DNA from: an uncultured Actinomycetes bacterium
GTDB taxonomy: Bacteria > Actinomycetota > Acidimicrobiia > Acidimicrobiales > Acidimicrobilacustridaceae
NCBI GenBank assembly: GCA_937876315.1
Contig: CALEHQ010000043.1
Span: 176,143 to 240,142 of the forward strand
Reading direction: 5' to 3'
Length of the DNA stretch: 64,000 bases
How positions within the stretch are numbered: the first letter of the stretch is position 1; each line of letters starts with the position of its first letter. The notes under the pieces were generated by a model that saw only the letters and a program-made list of their open reading frames with translations, was not told the origin of the DNA and made no database searches. This document shows, piece after piece, positions 1-8,196 of this stretch. The position numbers were made by a program, and so were the translations under genes.

Positions 1-339
1 GTTCCAAGCCTGCGCCGCGGTTGGGCGGTAGAAGAACATCAGGAAAATGCCTGTGATCGTCAGCAGGATGAAGAGGAAGAAACTGAGACCGCCCAAGCAG
101 AGGGTGTAGCTGACCTTGACCGCGTGTCGCTTCACCTTCACCGGATGAAGGTGGTAGAGCACGCTGTTCATGATCACGTACGAACGATTACGGGGGCTGT
201 CGGTGTAGCCCTTACGGAACACCGATCCAGGGCGGAAAATTGAATTCCAGGCCTGAGAGCCCTGCGTCTTGTCGACGACTTCACTCACGCGCTGGGCGGG
301 GGTCTTCTTCCCGTTGGGGCGCTCCATGGTCTTTGCCAA
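1..339 (-). CDS. Cytochrome b/b6 N-terminal domain protein (3' end outside window)
   Basis: N-terminal 113 residues of a membrane cytochrome b, the quinol-oxidising core of a bc-type complex. The reading frame runs off the left window edge. After a basic cytoplasmic segment there is the stretch RSYVIMNSVLYHLHPVKVKR followed by a strong hydrophobic helix (about residues 82-103), as in actinobacterial menaquinol-cytochrome c reductase b subunits. I chose the TTG at 339, because GGAG lies 8 nt upstream; an ATG at 327 in the same frame is the alternative. It is the third gene of a minus-strand operon after a membrane protein and a ferredoxin. No Rieske gene is visible inside the window. The product family is fairly sure; the exact complex type is not. 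Confidence 0.75.
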   Translation of the reverse strand, partial: MAKTMERPNGKKTPAQRVSEVVDKTQGSQAWNSIFRPGSVFRKGYTDSPRNRSYVIMNSVLYHLHPVKVKRHAVKVSYTLCLGGLSFFLFILLTITGIFLMFFYRPTAAQAWN

Positions 340-358
340 GGCAGTTACTCCGTGTGAG

Positions 359-381
359 CCGGGATCGAGGATCGGTCCCGG
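359..381 (-). repeat. Hairpin in the ferredoxin-cytochrome b intergenic gap
   Basis: An inverted repeat CCGGGA / TCCCGG with an 11-nt spacer lies in the 107-nt gap between the ferredoxin stop and the cytochrome b start. It is about 20 nt upstream of that start. It could be an mRNA processing or stabilising stem inside the operon transcript. It has no T-tract, so it does not look like a terminator. Confidence 0.3.
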
Positions 382-446
382 GAGGGTGGTTCGAGTTCAG
401 TTAGTACAGAAAAGACAGAAAAAATAGGGAAAAACAAGGTGTAGCA

Positions 447-863
447 CTATCCGAGGCGCATCCCGTAGCCGTAGCCATGGGTTGGCATTCGCTGGTGGGA
501 GTCACCATCGGCCGGTGCAGCACCAACCTTTCCAAGGATGATGACACCAGTTGGGCACCTATCGACGCAAAGCGCGCAACGGGTACAAACATCATCGTCG
601 ATAAGGAACACAGAATGGTCACCAGGGTCTTCACCGGGAAGTTCGGTGCCAACGGCCTCATCGATGGAAGAAGTGCGGACGAGGTGGATGCACTTCCACG
701 GGCAAATATCGACGCATCCTTCGCAGGTGATGCACTCGGATTGGTCGATATGGATGAACTGCTTGGGCTTGACCGCCTTTGACAACCACTCCGCGTCGAC
801 TTCCCGCAGGACGTAATCGTCGCGGAACTCCGGCATCGGGGGATTGGCGTCAATGCGGGCCAT
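447..863 (-). CDS. 2x[4Fe-4S] ferredoxin-type electron carrier
   Basis: 138-residue iron-sulfur protein. Two complete cluster motifs are visible: C44-x2-C47-x2-C50-x3-C54-P and C93-x2-C96-x2-C99-x3-C103-P. This predicts two [4Fe-4S] clusters. A roughly 38-residue insertion between the motifs contains acidic residues, and the Gly/Tyr/His-rich tail is poorly conserved-looking. It sits between a small membrane protein (2 nt upstream) and a cytochrome b (107 nt downstream), all on the minus strand. It therefore probably passes electrons to or from a membrane quinol/cytochrome complex. ATG start at 863. The cluster assignment is direct from sequence; the partner is inferred from context. Confidence 0.85.
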   Translation of the reverse strand: MARIDANPPMPEFRDDYVLREVDAEWLSKAVKPKQFIHIDQSECITCEGCVDICPWKCIHLVRTSSIDEAVGTELPGEDPGDHSVFLIDDDVCTRCALCVDRCPTGVIILGKVGAAPADGDSHQRMPTHGYGYGMRLG

Positions 864-865
864 AA

Positions 866-1321
866 TCAGCTCTTCCGGATCAGGGGACGGCCGTACTCGG
901 AAGTGGCGGAGGCCTGAGCCGTTTCAGCGGCAGCAGCACGCTTGCCACGGTTCTGCCACCAGACCCAGAGGAAAATCTGGGCGGCGAAGATGACGACATA
1001 AATGAGCACTGCAGCAACGTCACGAATCGTCTGGTACGAGATCGTGATCGGGTTCCAGCCATCGAGCGACTGCGGCTTGAGGATCCCGCCAGGGCCCAAA
1101 AGAATGTTGTCGGGGCGCCAACCGAGTTCGTTGTCGGCCCATGTCAAGAAGAGATGAGGAACAACCCCATAGACCCAAACCATCAGGAAAAAGGCATAAA
1201 CGGACGCGACCATGGCCTCGCCCCATGAAAGCGGTGTCCCTACTGGACGTCGCTTGGCCATCGGAATCACAAGTGCGGTCAATAGAACCGCTACAAGCAA
1301 CGATGCGGTGAACGCAACCAC
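866..1321 (-). CDS. Three-helix membrane protein of a cytochrome b operon
   Basis: About 151 residues with three hydrophobic segments: one at the extreme N-terminus (VVAFTASLLVAVLLTALV), one around residues 35-60, and one around 100-125. A basic Ala-rich tail follows. I do not recognise a named family. It begins the operon that continues with a ferredoxin 2 nt later and a cytochrome b, so a structural subunit of that membrane complex is the simplest guess. I placed the start at GTG 1321, preceded by GAGGGAGG about 9 nt upstream. A longer frame opens at 1417, but its extra residues look non-coding (Cys/Pro/Arg-rich). Confidence 0.6.
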   Translation of the reverse strand: MVAFTASLLVAVLLTALVIPMAKRRPVGTPLSWGEAMVASVYAFFLMVWVYGVVPHLFLTWADNELGWRPDNILLGPGGILKPQSLDGWNPITISYQTIRDVAAVLIYVVIFAAQIFLWVWWQNRGKRAAAAETAQASATSEYGRPLIRKS

Positions 1322-1625
1322 CCGGGTTGGCCTCCCTCGTGAACGTTTGCACAAATGATACGGACAAAACTGTGCCGGGCCCGGGCAGGCCGGTCCGGCG
1401 CTTTCATTGTCTAGCACCGCCGCAAGGGGGTTGAGACATTCCGGGGGTCATTCGCGGACGTGACATTTCACCGGACAACTTTCGCGAACTCTCCTCCTCG
1501 ATACTTGGCTCTGCCCTCTCCGCGTCGTCTAGGTTTGACCGGGTACGGCCGGTGTCCGTCGGCTTCGCCGGCAGCCCTGCCCGATTACTGCTCCCGTCTC
1601 TCTCCCCGTCCGCTTCGGAGGAACC
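1322..1625. other. Divergent intergenic region between two respiratory transcription units
   Basis: A 304-bp gap separating the minus-strand ferredoxin/cytochrome b operon from the plus-strand cytochrome c gene. It must hold both promoters. A TTGACC hexamer near 1537 is a possible -35 element toward the cytochrome c gene, but I see no convincing -10. A short hairpin (CGGC-TTC-GCCG) lies near 1560. No credible coding frame is seen. Confidence 0.4.
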
Positions 1626-2426
1626 GTGACCGAAGTTCCTGAGCATCTGCTCAAGCGCTCTAAAGACCGTCGGACCTCACTCGACGGTGGAACACCTGCC
1701 GCCGATGCAGCACCGGCCGCCGAAAGCGCCCCGATCGAGAAGGCAACCGCTTCGGCGGCTGCTGCACCGGCCGCGGTTGTGCCCGCCGCTGTACCTGAAC
1801 CGGTGCCGCCCTATGTCGAAGCCGCCATTAAGCGCAAGAAGATCCCCATCTGGGCGATACCGGTGTTGGCATTCCTCCCTCTGTGGGCCGTCATGTACAT
1901 CGGTGGCCTTTCTCCGGCCGCCAGCGGTGAACCTTCACAGTTGGCAACCGGAGCCACGATCTACACCGCGTACTGCGCGAGTTGCCATGGTGCTGCCGGT
2001 GGCGGCGGTGTTGGTCGTGCCATGAACGAAGGCAACTTGGTCAAGACCTTCCCCGACATTCTTGGTCAACTTGAGTTTGTGTGGATCGGTTCGAACGGGA
2101 CCGGCCCCGCTGGCACGCCATACGGCGATCCAGCTCGCGAAGGTGGACAGCACAAAACGCTGAGTTACAACGGCAACCCGATGCCGAACTTCGACAAGTC
2201 GCTTAGTCAGGCAGAGCTGCTTGCGGTTGTGCGCTACGAGTGGGAAACGCTTTCCGACGGCAAGACCACCGTCGATGCAGAAGGAAATATGACCTACGCC
2301 GACGGGAAGCCGATGCTGAACGCAGCCGGCGAACTCATCACCCCCGAAGGCACGCCGTTGTTCGACCCGGCCGGCAAACTCACGATTCAACCAAACTGGA
2401 CAATGCCGGTTGGTTCCCCGTCGTAA
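1626..2426 (+). CDS. Membrane-anchored class I c-type cytochrome
   Basis: 266-residue monohaem cytochrome c. An Ala/Pro-rich N-terminal region (residues 25-65) precedes a single transmembrane anchor (about 73-95). The haem site is C117-A-S-C120-H121 and a likely distal Met ligand is M186 in GNPMPNF. The haem domain therefore faces outside the membrane. GTG start at 1626 has an ideal GGAGGA ribosome site 4 nt upstream. It diverges from the cytochrome b/ferredoxin operon and probably carries electrons from that complex to a terminal oxidase. The C-terminal 40 residues contain repeated 'DGKPM/AGEL/PAGKL' segments resembling short beta repeats. Confidence 0.88.
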   Translation: MTEVPEHLLKRSKDRRTSLDGGTPAADAAPAAESAPIEKATASAAAAPAAVVPAAVPEPVPPYVEAAIKRKKIPIWAIPVLAFLPLWAVMYIGGLSPAASGEPSQLATGATIYTAYCASCHGAAGGGGVGRAMNEGNLVKTFPDILGQLEFVWIGSNGTGPAGTPYGDPAREGGQHKTLSYNGNPMPNFDKSLSQAELLAVVRYEWETLSDGKTTVDAEGNMTYADGKPMLNAAGELITPEGTPLFDPAGKLTIQPNWTMPVGSPS

Positions 2427-2449
2427 GACTTGCTCAACATATTTGTTTG

Positions 2450-2477
2450 AAAGAACCCCGCTTCGGTCGGGTTCTTT
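2450..2477. terminator. Bidirectional hairpin terminator between cytochrome c and hemL
   Basis: Perfect 9-bp inverted repeat AAAGAACCC / GGGTTCTTT (2450-2458 with 2469-2477) around a 10-nt loop. It sits in the 98-bp gap between two convergent genes. The A- and T-rich stem bases let it work in both directions. Confidence 0.7.
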
Positions 2478-2524
2478 CGCGTTCAGGTTCCTGCTGTTAT
2501 TGAGTTGCGATCAACGCAGTGTGA

Positions 2525-3790
2525 TTACCGCGACGCGACTGCGACAGCTGCAGCGTGTGCTGCATCGTTAATCGCTGTGAGTACTTCGTCATCGTGGGCA
2601 AGACCTGGGAACATCACTTCGTAGGCCCCAGGAGCAATTGCAACACGACGATCAAGAAGCTCGTGGAAGAACGCCGCATACAACGCTTCGTCAGTTGTGC
2701 ATGCGCTCACGTAATCGGTTGGTGGTGTGTCGCCAAAGAACAACCCAACAAGAGTGGCGAAGCGCGGAACGCACACTGTGATACCTGCAGCCTCGAACGC
2801 GTTCGCAAGTGAACCAGCAAGACATTCAGCGCGAGATTCGATCAACGCGTAGGCATCATCATCCAGTAGCGAAAGCGCAGCAAGACCCGCAGCCGTTGCA
2901 AGAGGATTACCCGACAGCGTTCCTGCTTGGTAAACCGGGCCAAGCGGAGCGAGGTTGTCCATGATCTCGGCGCGTCCGCCAAAGGCGCCAACCGGTAAAC
3001 CGCCGCCGATGATCTTTCCGAACGCCGTGAGATCAGGAGTGACGCCAAGAAGTTGCTGTGCGCCGCCGCGCGCAACGCGAAAGCCAGTGATGACTTCGTC
3101 GAAGATCAACAGTGCGCCAACGCGATCGCATTCACTTCGAAGACCTTCAAGGAATCCGGGGGCGGGTGGCACTAATCCCATATTCGCGGCGCACGGTTCG
3201 ACGATTACTGCAGCGAATGTTTCATCAAGTATTGGTACGACGTTGTAGGGCGCAACGACAGTGTCGGCAATTGCGTTATCAGTAACGCCCGCTGAGGCGG
3301 GAATACCAAGAGAAGCCATCGCCGTTCCGCCAGAAACAAGCAGACCATCACTATGTCCGTGGTAGTTGCCAGCGAACTTGAGAATCTTTGGGCGTCCAGT
3401 TGCACCACGCGCAACGCGAATCGCACTCATCGTGGCTTCAGTTCCACTGTTCACCATGCGCAATTTCTCGCAGGAAGGAACTCGTTCGTTGATCGCTTCG
3501 GCGAGTTCCACTTCGCGAGGGGTGGGCGCTCCAAACGAGGTTCCATCAACCGCTGCTTTTTGAATTGCTTCGATGATCTTCGGGTGAGCGTGCCCAGCGA
3601 TGATCGCTCCGTAACTCTGAACGAGATCAAGGAACGTTGTTCCTTCGACATCAGTCACGCGCGCACCGCTACCGCTCGCGACGAAATACGGAGTTCCACC
3701 CACAGATCGAAATGCTCGAACTGGTGAATTCACTCCACCGGGGATAACGCGCTGACCGCGTTCAAACAGCGACTCGTTTGTTTGTGTCAT
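2525..3790 (-). CDS. hemL: Glutamate-1-semialdehyde 2,1-aminomutase
   Basis: 421-residue PLP enzyme that converts glutamate-1-semialdehyde to 5-aminolevulinate, the C5-route precursor of all tetrapyrroles. Hallmarks are the N-terminal ERGQRVIPGGVNSPVRAF, the PLP site segment NSGTEA, the FDEVITGFR motif and the Schiff-base lysine in AFGKIIGGGLPVGAFGG (about residue 260). I took ATG 3790, which gives the standard HemL N-terminus; the frame is open further upstream into hemB but that extension is not HemL-like. It is the last gene of a minus-strand cobA/hemD-hemB-hemL operon, with only 4 nt between the hemB stop and this start, which implies translational coupling. Confidence 0.95.
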   Translation of the reverse strand: MTQTNESLFERGQRVIPGGVNSPVRAFRSVGGTPYFVASGSGARVTDVEGTTFLDLVQSYGAIIAGHAHPKIIEAIQKAAVDGTSFGAPTPREVELAEAINERVPSCEKLRMVNSGTEATMSAIRVARGATGRPKILKFAGNYHGHSDGLLVSGGTAMASLGIPASAGVTDNAIADTVVAPYNVVPILDETFAAVIVEPCAANMGLVPPAPGFLEGLRSECDRVGALLIFDEVITGFRVARGGAQQLLGVTPDLTAFGKIIGGGLPVGAFGGRAEIMDNLAPLGPVYQAGTLSGNPLATAAGLAALSLLDDDAYALIESRAECLAGSLANAFEAAGITVCVPRFATLVGLFFGDTPPTDYVSACTTDEALYAAFFHELLDRRVAIAPGAYEVMFPGLAHDDEVLTAINDAAHAAAVAVASR

Positions 3791-3794
3791 GAGC

Positions 3795-4778
3795 TCAATC
3801 GTTGAGAAGTTCGGCGACATCGCGCGCGAAGTACGTAAGAACCATGTCGGCGCCCGCGCGTCGAATGGAGGTGAGTTGCTCGATGGCGACTGCGTCTCCA
3901 TCGATCCATCCACGTTCCGCCGCTGCTTTGACCATCGCGTATTCGCCAGACACGTGATAGGCGGCCATGGGGATGTCGACCTCTTGGCGAGCCCTAGCGA
4001 TGATGTCGAGATAGGACATCGCCGGCTTCACCATCACGATGTCGGCGCCCTCAAGAATGTCTTGACGAATCTCTTCGAGGGACTCTCGAGCATTAGCTGG
4101 ATCTTGCTGGTACCCCTTGCGATCGCCACCGTCTTCGATCGTGACATCGACTGCATCGCGGAACGGGCCGTAAAGCGCCGATGCGTATTTCGCGGAATAC
4201 GCCATGATCGCCGTCTCGATGAAGTCTTCTTCGTCGAGTGCATCGCGGATTGCAGCAACTCCGCCGTCCATCATTCCTGAAGGAGCGACGACGTCAGCTC
4301 CGGCGGTTGCTTGGGCAATAGCGACGTTGGCGTAAAGATCGAGCGTTGCATCGTTGTCGACGCTGCCGCGGCCGTCGAGAACCCCGCAGTGACCATGGGT
4401 GGTGTATTCGTCGAGACAGAGATCGGACATGAGAACCACGCGATCACCAAACGTGTCGCGCAACTCACGCAATGCGATCTGGACGATGCCGTCAGGATTC
4501 CAGGCGCCCGACCCGATGTCGTCTTTGGTTTCGGGGACTCCAAAGAGGATCACTCCTGGGACACCGAGACCCACGAGATCGGCAACCTCGGCACGAAGCG
4601 AACCAAGGGTGTGTTGCATCACGCCGGGAATCGATGCGATCGGCTGCGGTTCTGTGATTCCCTCGCGCACGAAAAGGGGCGCAATGAGATCGTCGGGGGT
4701 GAGACGCGTTTCAGCGACCATCCGTCGGAGAGCAGGTGTGCGTCGAAGTCGACGAAGTCGTCGTTGAGGGAAACTCAT
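3795..4778 (-). CDS. hemB: Delta-aminolevulinic acid dehydratase (porphobilinogen synthase)
   Basis: 327-residue cytosolic enzyme that condenses two 5-aminolevulinate molecules to porphobilinogen. Visible hallmarks are RRLRRTPALRRMVAET at the N-terminus, the YGPFRDAV and YQQDPAN segments, and the active-site lysine in MVKPAMSYLD. The metal-loop sequence DLCLDEYTTHGHCG keeps two of the three zinc cysteines and has Asp at the middle one, a mix of the zinc and magnesium types that I recall from other actinobacterial HemB proteins. ATG 4778 was chosen because upstream in-frame sequence overlaps the cobA/hemD gene. It lies 11 nt after that gene and 4 nt before hemL. Confidence 0.95.
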   Translation of the reverse strand: MSFPQRRLRRLRRTPALRRMVAETRLTPDDLIAPLFVREGITEPQPIASIPGVMQHTLGSLRAEVADLVGLGVPGVILFGVPETKDDIGSGAWNPDGIVQIALRELRDTFGDRVVLMSDLCLDEYTTHGHCGVLDGRGSVDNDATLDLYANVAIAQATAGADVVAPSGMMDGGVAAIRDALDEEDFIETAIMAYSAKYASALYGPFRDAVDVTIEDGGDRKGYQQDPANARESLEEIRQDILEGADIVMVKPAMSYLDIIARARQEVDIPMAAYHVSGEYAMVKAAAERGWIDGDAVAIEQLTSIRRAGADMVLTYFARDVAELLND

Positions 4779-4789
4779 TGGCGCAGAGC

Positions 4790-6325
4790 CTAGGCACGTC
4801 GCTGTTGGCGACCGAATCGGGGGCCACGACTGGAACGTCGAGGGGTCTTCTGCTTCGAAGTAACGGGTCGTGCACGGCGTGCAACGAGCGCATCGACAAG
4901 TCCGTCGATGGTGTGAACATCTGCGATCACGTCGACGCGGAGCCCAGCCCGACGCGCCGCATCGGCCGTGATTGGACCAATACACGCAACGACCTTGGGG
5001 AGCGTGTCGACCCCAAAGGCCGTAACCCAATTGTCGACCGTTGATGCCGATGTGAATGTGACGATGTCGGCACCGATGACTTGTTCGCGCTCTGCATCGG
5101 AAGGTTCGACGGGAATCGTTCGATAGGCATCGACGACATCAACGCGCCATCCCATCTCTCGTAATCCGTCGGGCAGAACATCGCGAGCAACCTCGGCACG
5201 TGCAAGCAAGACTCGCCGTTGACCCGCGGCGTGAGGAAGGGGAAACGCTTCGAGTAGGGATTCAGCAATGAACCGTTCAGGAATGAGGTCGGCCACAAGG
5301 TTGTGGTCGGCCAGAACTTCGGCGGTTCCTTGGCCTATCACTGCAATTTTTACGCCGGCAAGATCGCGTCCGTCGCGGAGTCGCTCGCAGAATCGCGCCG
5401 CACCATTTGCTGACGTCAGCAGGAGCCAGTCGTAGGACGAGGCCTGCGCAACTGCAGCGCTTAACGCAGCGCCCCCGTCAAGTGGATCAACAATTTCAAT
5501 GGTGGGAACAATCAGCGCTTCGGCACCTTCGTCTCGTAACCGATCGGCGAGTACAGACGACTGGTGCCGCGGTCGCGTCACAATCACTTTCTTGCCGAAG
5601 AGAGGCCGCGATTCAAACCACGAAAGATCCATGGCCGCGACCTGTCCGACCACGATCACGCTCGGCGACGCCAACTGTTGATGGGCGATCGCTGAGAGCG
5701 TTGATCTCACGGTGTGTTGTTCGGGCCGCGTCCCCCAACGAATTGCTGCCGCAGGCGTATCGGGTGCGAGGCCGCCGGCCAGAAGCCGATCGACGATCTT
5801 CGGCAACCGACCAATCCCCATGAGGATCACGATGGTCCCGCCCAGTTGCGCGGCGGCTTCCCAATTGACCTCGTCGCTCTTGTCGGGATCCTCATGACCA
5901 GTAATCACAGTGAATGAGGTCGACGAGTGGCGCAGCGTGACGGGAATGCCCGCATAGGCGGGAACGGCGATTGCTGAGGTCACCCCGGGCACGACCTCGT
6001 AAGCGAGGCCCGCAGCGGCGAGAGCCGCCGCTTCCTCTCCCCCACGAGCAAAGACGAACGGGTCACCGCCCTTGAGGCGAACCACTGTCAGACCCTGTTT
6101 GGCCTTTTCGACGAGCAATGCGTTGATGTCATCCTGAGGCATCACCGCTCGACCCGCCGATTTCGCAACGCTGATTCGCTCCGCCTCAGGCGGGGCCAGA
6201 TCGAGCAGTGCGCTCACAGAAAGCCGGTCAAAAACCACGACATCGGCCATCGCCAAGGCCTCGGCGCCCCGAAGCGTCAGCAATCCCGGATCGCCCGGCC
6301 CAGCTCCGACGAGAAACACAGTCAC
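4790..6325 (-). CDS. cobA-hemD: Uroporphyrinogen-III C-methyltransferase / uroporphyrinogen-III synthase fusion
   Basis: 511-residue fusion. Residues 1 to about 240 form a SAM-dependent uroporphyrinogen-III methyltransferase (VGAGPGDPGLLTLRGAEAL, VRLKGGDPFVFARGGEE, PGVTSAIAVPAYAGIP), the branch to sirohaem and cobalamin. Residues from about 245 to 490 form a HemD domain (IVTRPRHQSSVLADRLRDEG, FTSASTVDNW), which cyclises hydroxymethylbilane. A basic tail (RRSSRGPRFGRQQRR) follows. GTG start at 6325. It heads the hemB-hemL operon. Such fusions are common in Actinobacteria and Firmicutes; hemC and hemA, often adjacent, are absent here. Confidence 0.93.
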   Translation of the reverse strand: MTVFLVGAGPGDPGLLTLRGAEALAMADVVVFDRLSVSALLDLAPPEAERISVAKSAGRAVMPQDDINALLVEKAKQGLTVVRLKGGDPFVFARGGEEAAALAAAGLAYEVVPGVTSAIAVPAYAGIPVTLRHSSTSFTVITGHEDPDKSDEVNWEAAAQLGGTIVILMGIGRLPKIVDRLLAGGLAPDTPAAAIRWGTRPEQHTVRSTLSAIAHQQLASPSVIVVGQVAAMDLSWFESRPLFGKKVIVTRPRHQSSVLADRLRDEGAEALIVPTIEIVDPLDGGAALSAAVAQASSYDWLLLTSANGAARFCERLRDGRDLAGVKIAVIGQGTAEVLADHNLVADLIPERFIAESLLEAFPLPHAAGQRRVLLARAEVARDVLPDGLREMGWRVDVVDAYRTIPVEPSDAEREQVIGADIVTFTSASTVDNWVTAFGVDTLPKVVACIGPITADAARRAGLRVDVIADVHTIDGLVDALVARRARPVTSKQKTPRRSSRGPRFGRQQRRA

Positions 6326-6422
6326 TGTTTGAGCCTAGGGCGAAGGCCTGTAACTAGGCCCCCTGGGCCCCTTATGCCCAAGGTCACAGGCCATCTTCGA
6401 AGCTTTCCTGCGGATCGGAAAT

Positions 6423-6436
6423 ATTTAGCGCTAAAT
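6423..6436. promoter_or_regulatory. 14-bp perfect palindrome upstream of whiB
   Basis: ATTTAGC-GCTAAAT, a perfect palindrome with no spacer, lies 54 bp before the whiB-like start. It is in the 165-bp divergent gap shared with the cobA/hemD-hemB-hemL operon. Its A/T-rich arms and its position suggest an operator. The cognate regulator is unknown. Confidence 0.4.
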
Positions 6437-6490
6437 TCGGTTACACGTCATGACAACGACGTCACTCGGTTCACGAACCCAGGAGTTGAG

Positions 6491-6793
6491 ATGGAATCCA
6501 TGTTGCTCGCAGTTGCTCGACCCGAATGGATGGATCACGCCTCGTGCAAGGGTCGAACAAACCTTTTCTTCGGTATCGCTGGCGAACGTCCGGAACGCCG
6601 GGTTCGCCGTGAAGCCACCGCCCGTGCGATGTGCGCTGCATGTCCTGTGAATTTCGAGTGTCGAGAATTGGCTCGCGACAACCGCGAAAACGGTTTTTGG
6701 GGTGGCGAGAATGAAGAAGAACGCGCCGCAGCCGGCCACTCCCCTCGTTCTATTAGTCGCCGCTCGGTGCAAGACGCAGCTCGCGCATCCTGA
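6491..6793 (+). CDS. WhiB-family iron-sulfur transcription factor
   Basis: 100-residue actinobacteria-specific regulator that binds a [4Fe-4S] cluster and usually acts through the primary sigma factor. The four cluster cysteines are C19, C48, C51 and C57 (C-x28-C-x2-C-x5-C). The family turn motif GFWGG is at 68-72 and a basic C-terminus (SRRSVQ) provides DNA contacts. The ATG at 6491 has AGGAG 5 nt upstream; a longer in-frame extension to 6329 is not WhiB-like. It diverges from the haem operon and converges on the photolyase gene with only 3 nt between stops. Which WhiB subclass it is cannot be told from sequence alone. Confidence 0.93.
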   Translation: MESMLLAVARPEWMDHASCKGRTNLFFGIAGERPERRVRREATARAMCAACPVNFECRELARDNRENGFWGGENEEERAAAGHSPRSISRRSVQDAARAS

Positions 6794-6796
6794 AAC

Positions 6797-8191
6797 TCAG
6801 CGCTTCACTGCCCCATAGGCCTCAAGAACACGCCCGCGGCTGAAGGCAAGATCAACAATCGGTTCGGGATAGTCCACACCGATTTCAATACCGGCAGCTG
6901 CGAGTTCGAGCGGACCGGTAGCCCACGGTTCATGGATTGCTGACGCATCAAGACTTGCGAGTTCCGGAACCCAACGTCGGATGTAGTCACCGTTCACGTC
7001 GAACCGCTGACTTTGCAGAATCGGATTGAACACTCGGTTGTACGGGGACGCATCGGGACCAGTGCCTGCAACCCATTGCCAATTCCCAACATTCTGCGAA
7101 ACATCCGCATCGAGCAACACATGCCGGAAATAGCGTTCGCCGCGTCGCCAATCAATTAGCAAATTTTTTACAAGGAACGATGCCGTGACCATCCGTACAC
7201 GGTTGTGCATCCAACCAGTCTCACGAAGTTGCCGCATGCCCGCGTCAACGAACGGGTAACCAGTGCGACCGTTCTTCCACGCTTCAAAACCTTTGTCGTC
7301 TTGTCGCCACTGAATCGCCGCGTACTGCGGCTTCATGGGTTGTTCAACGAGCGTTGGTGTTGCGATCAACATATGCGCATACCAATCGCGCCATGCGAGT
7401 TGACGGACTAACGCTGCGCGTCCAGCAGTTGATTCTCCGACGACCTGAGCAACTCGGCGCGGTGACAGCGTTCCGAAACGAAGATCGATCGACAACTGAG
7501 AAGTTCCGAGCAGCGACGGTGTGTTGCGATCTTCGTCGTAGGTATCGGCGCGAGCAGCTGCGAGATCGAGTCGTGCAAGCGCTCCGCGCTCTCCAGCCAG
7601 AGCCGCCTCCCCGACTTCTCCATCAAGAACTGGGTAGTCGCCCTCGATCTTCGGAAGTGCGTCGCCGGGATCGTTTGTGAGTAACGCATCGCCCGACGTT
7701 GGCCAAGGTGTCCAAGGCGTACGTTCCCACACACGGAAAAAGGGTGTGAATACCTGCGAAAGAGAACCGGCCTTGGTCTGAATGTGGCCTGGTTCGTGCA
7801 CCAAGGTTCCCCACTCGGGCACCCATTCAACGGCGATCGAATCGAGAGCTGCTCGCACTGCATCATCACGTTCAGCGGCATACGGCGTCACATCGTGATT
7901 CAGATGAACCGCGGAGACGCCGAGCCGACCCGCTTCTTGCGGGACAACAACTCGAGGGTCGCCAACCCGGACAAGAAGCCGACCCCCGTGTTCGGAAAGG
8001 GCTGCATCGAGCGCCGCGACGTCACTTAGAAGGCGGACAACACGACGCGAACTCGCGCGGTCCAACAACGCAGGATCCACGACGAAAAGAGCGGTGACCT
8101 GATGATGTTCCGAGGTTGCCGCCGCCCACGCGGGATTGTCATCGAGACGGAGATCGCGACGGAACCACACCAATCCCGACGTTGATGACAT
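6797..8191 (-). CDS. phr: Deoxyribodipyrimidine photolyase (class I cryptochrome/photolyase)
   Basis: 464-residue light-driven flavoenzyme that splits cyclobutane pyrimidine dimers. An N-terminal Rossmann-like antenna domain (LVWFRRDLRLDDNPAWAAA) is followed by the helical FAD domain. The latter has the motifs AWRDWYAHML, TGYPFVDAGMRQLRETGWMHN, RHVLLDADVSQNVGNWQW and GTGPDASPYNRVFNP. The Trp chain residues and Asn in the FAD pocket are present. ATG 8191 is 5 nt after the stop of the upstream GDH-like gene, so the two are probably co-transcribed. I see no LexA-type box nearby. Confidence 0.93.
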   Translation of the reverse strand: MSSTSGLVWFRRDLRLDDNPAWAAATSEHHQVTALFVVDPALLDRASSRRVVRLLSDVAALDAALSEHGGRLLVRVGDPRVVVPQEAGRLGVSAVHLNHDVTPYAAERDDAVRAALDSIAVEWVPEWGTLVHEPGHIQTKAGSLSQVFTPFFRVWERTPWTPWPTSGDALLTNDPGDALPKIEGDYPVLDGEVGEAALAGERGALARLDLAAARADTYDEDRNTPSLLGTSQLSIDLRFGTLSPRRVAQVVGESTAGRAALVRQLAWRDWYAHMLIATPTLVEQPMKPQYAAIQWRQDDKGFEAWKNGRTGYPFVDAGMRQLRETGWMHNRVRMVTASFLVKNLLIDWRRGERYFRHVLLDADVSQNVGNWQWVAGTGPDASPYNRVFNPILQSQRFDVNGDYIRRWVPELASLDASAIHEPWATGPLELAAAGIEIGVDYPEPIVDLAFSRGRVLEAYGAVKR

Positions 8192-8196
8192 TGCGA

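Noticed and set aside
3791..3913. Longer HemL starting at 3913
   Set aside because: The extra 41 residues overlap the 3' end of hemB and do not match the HemL N-terminus; ATG 3790 does.
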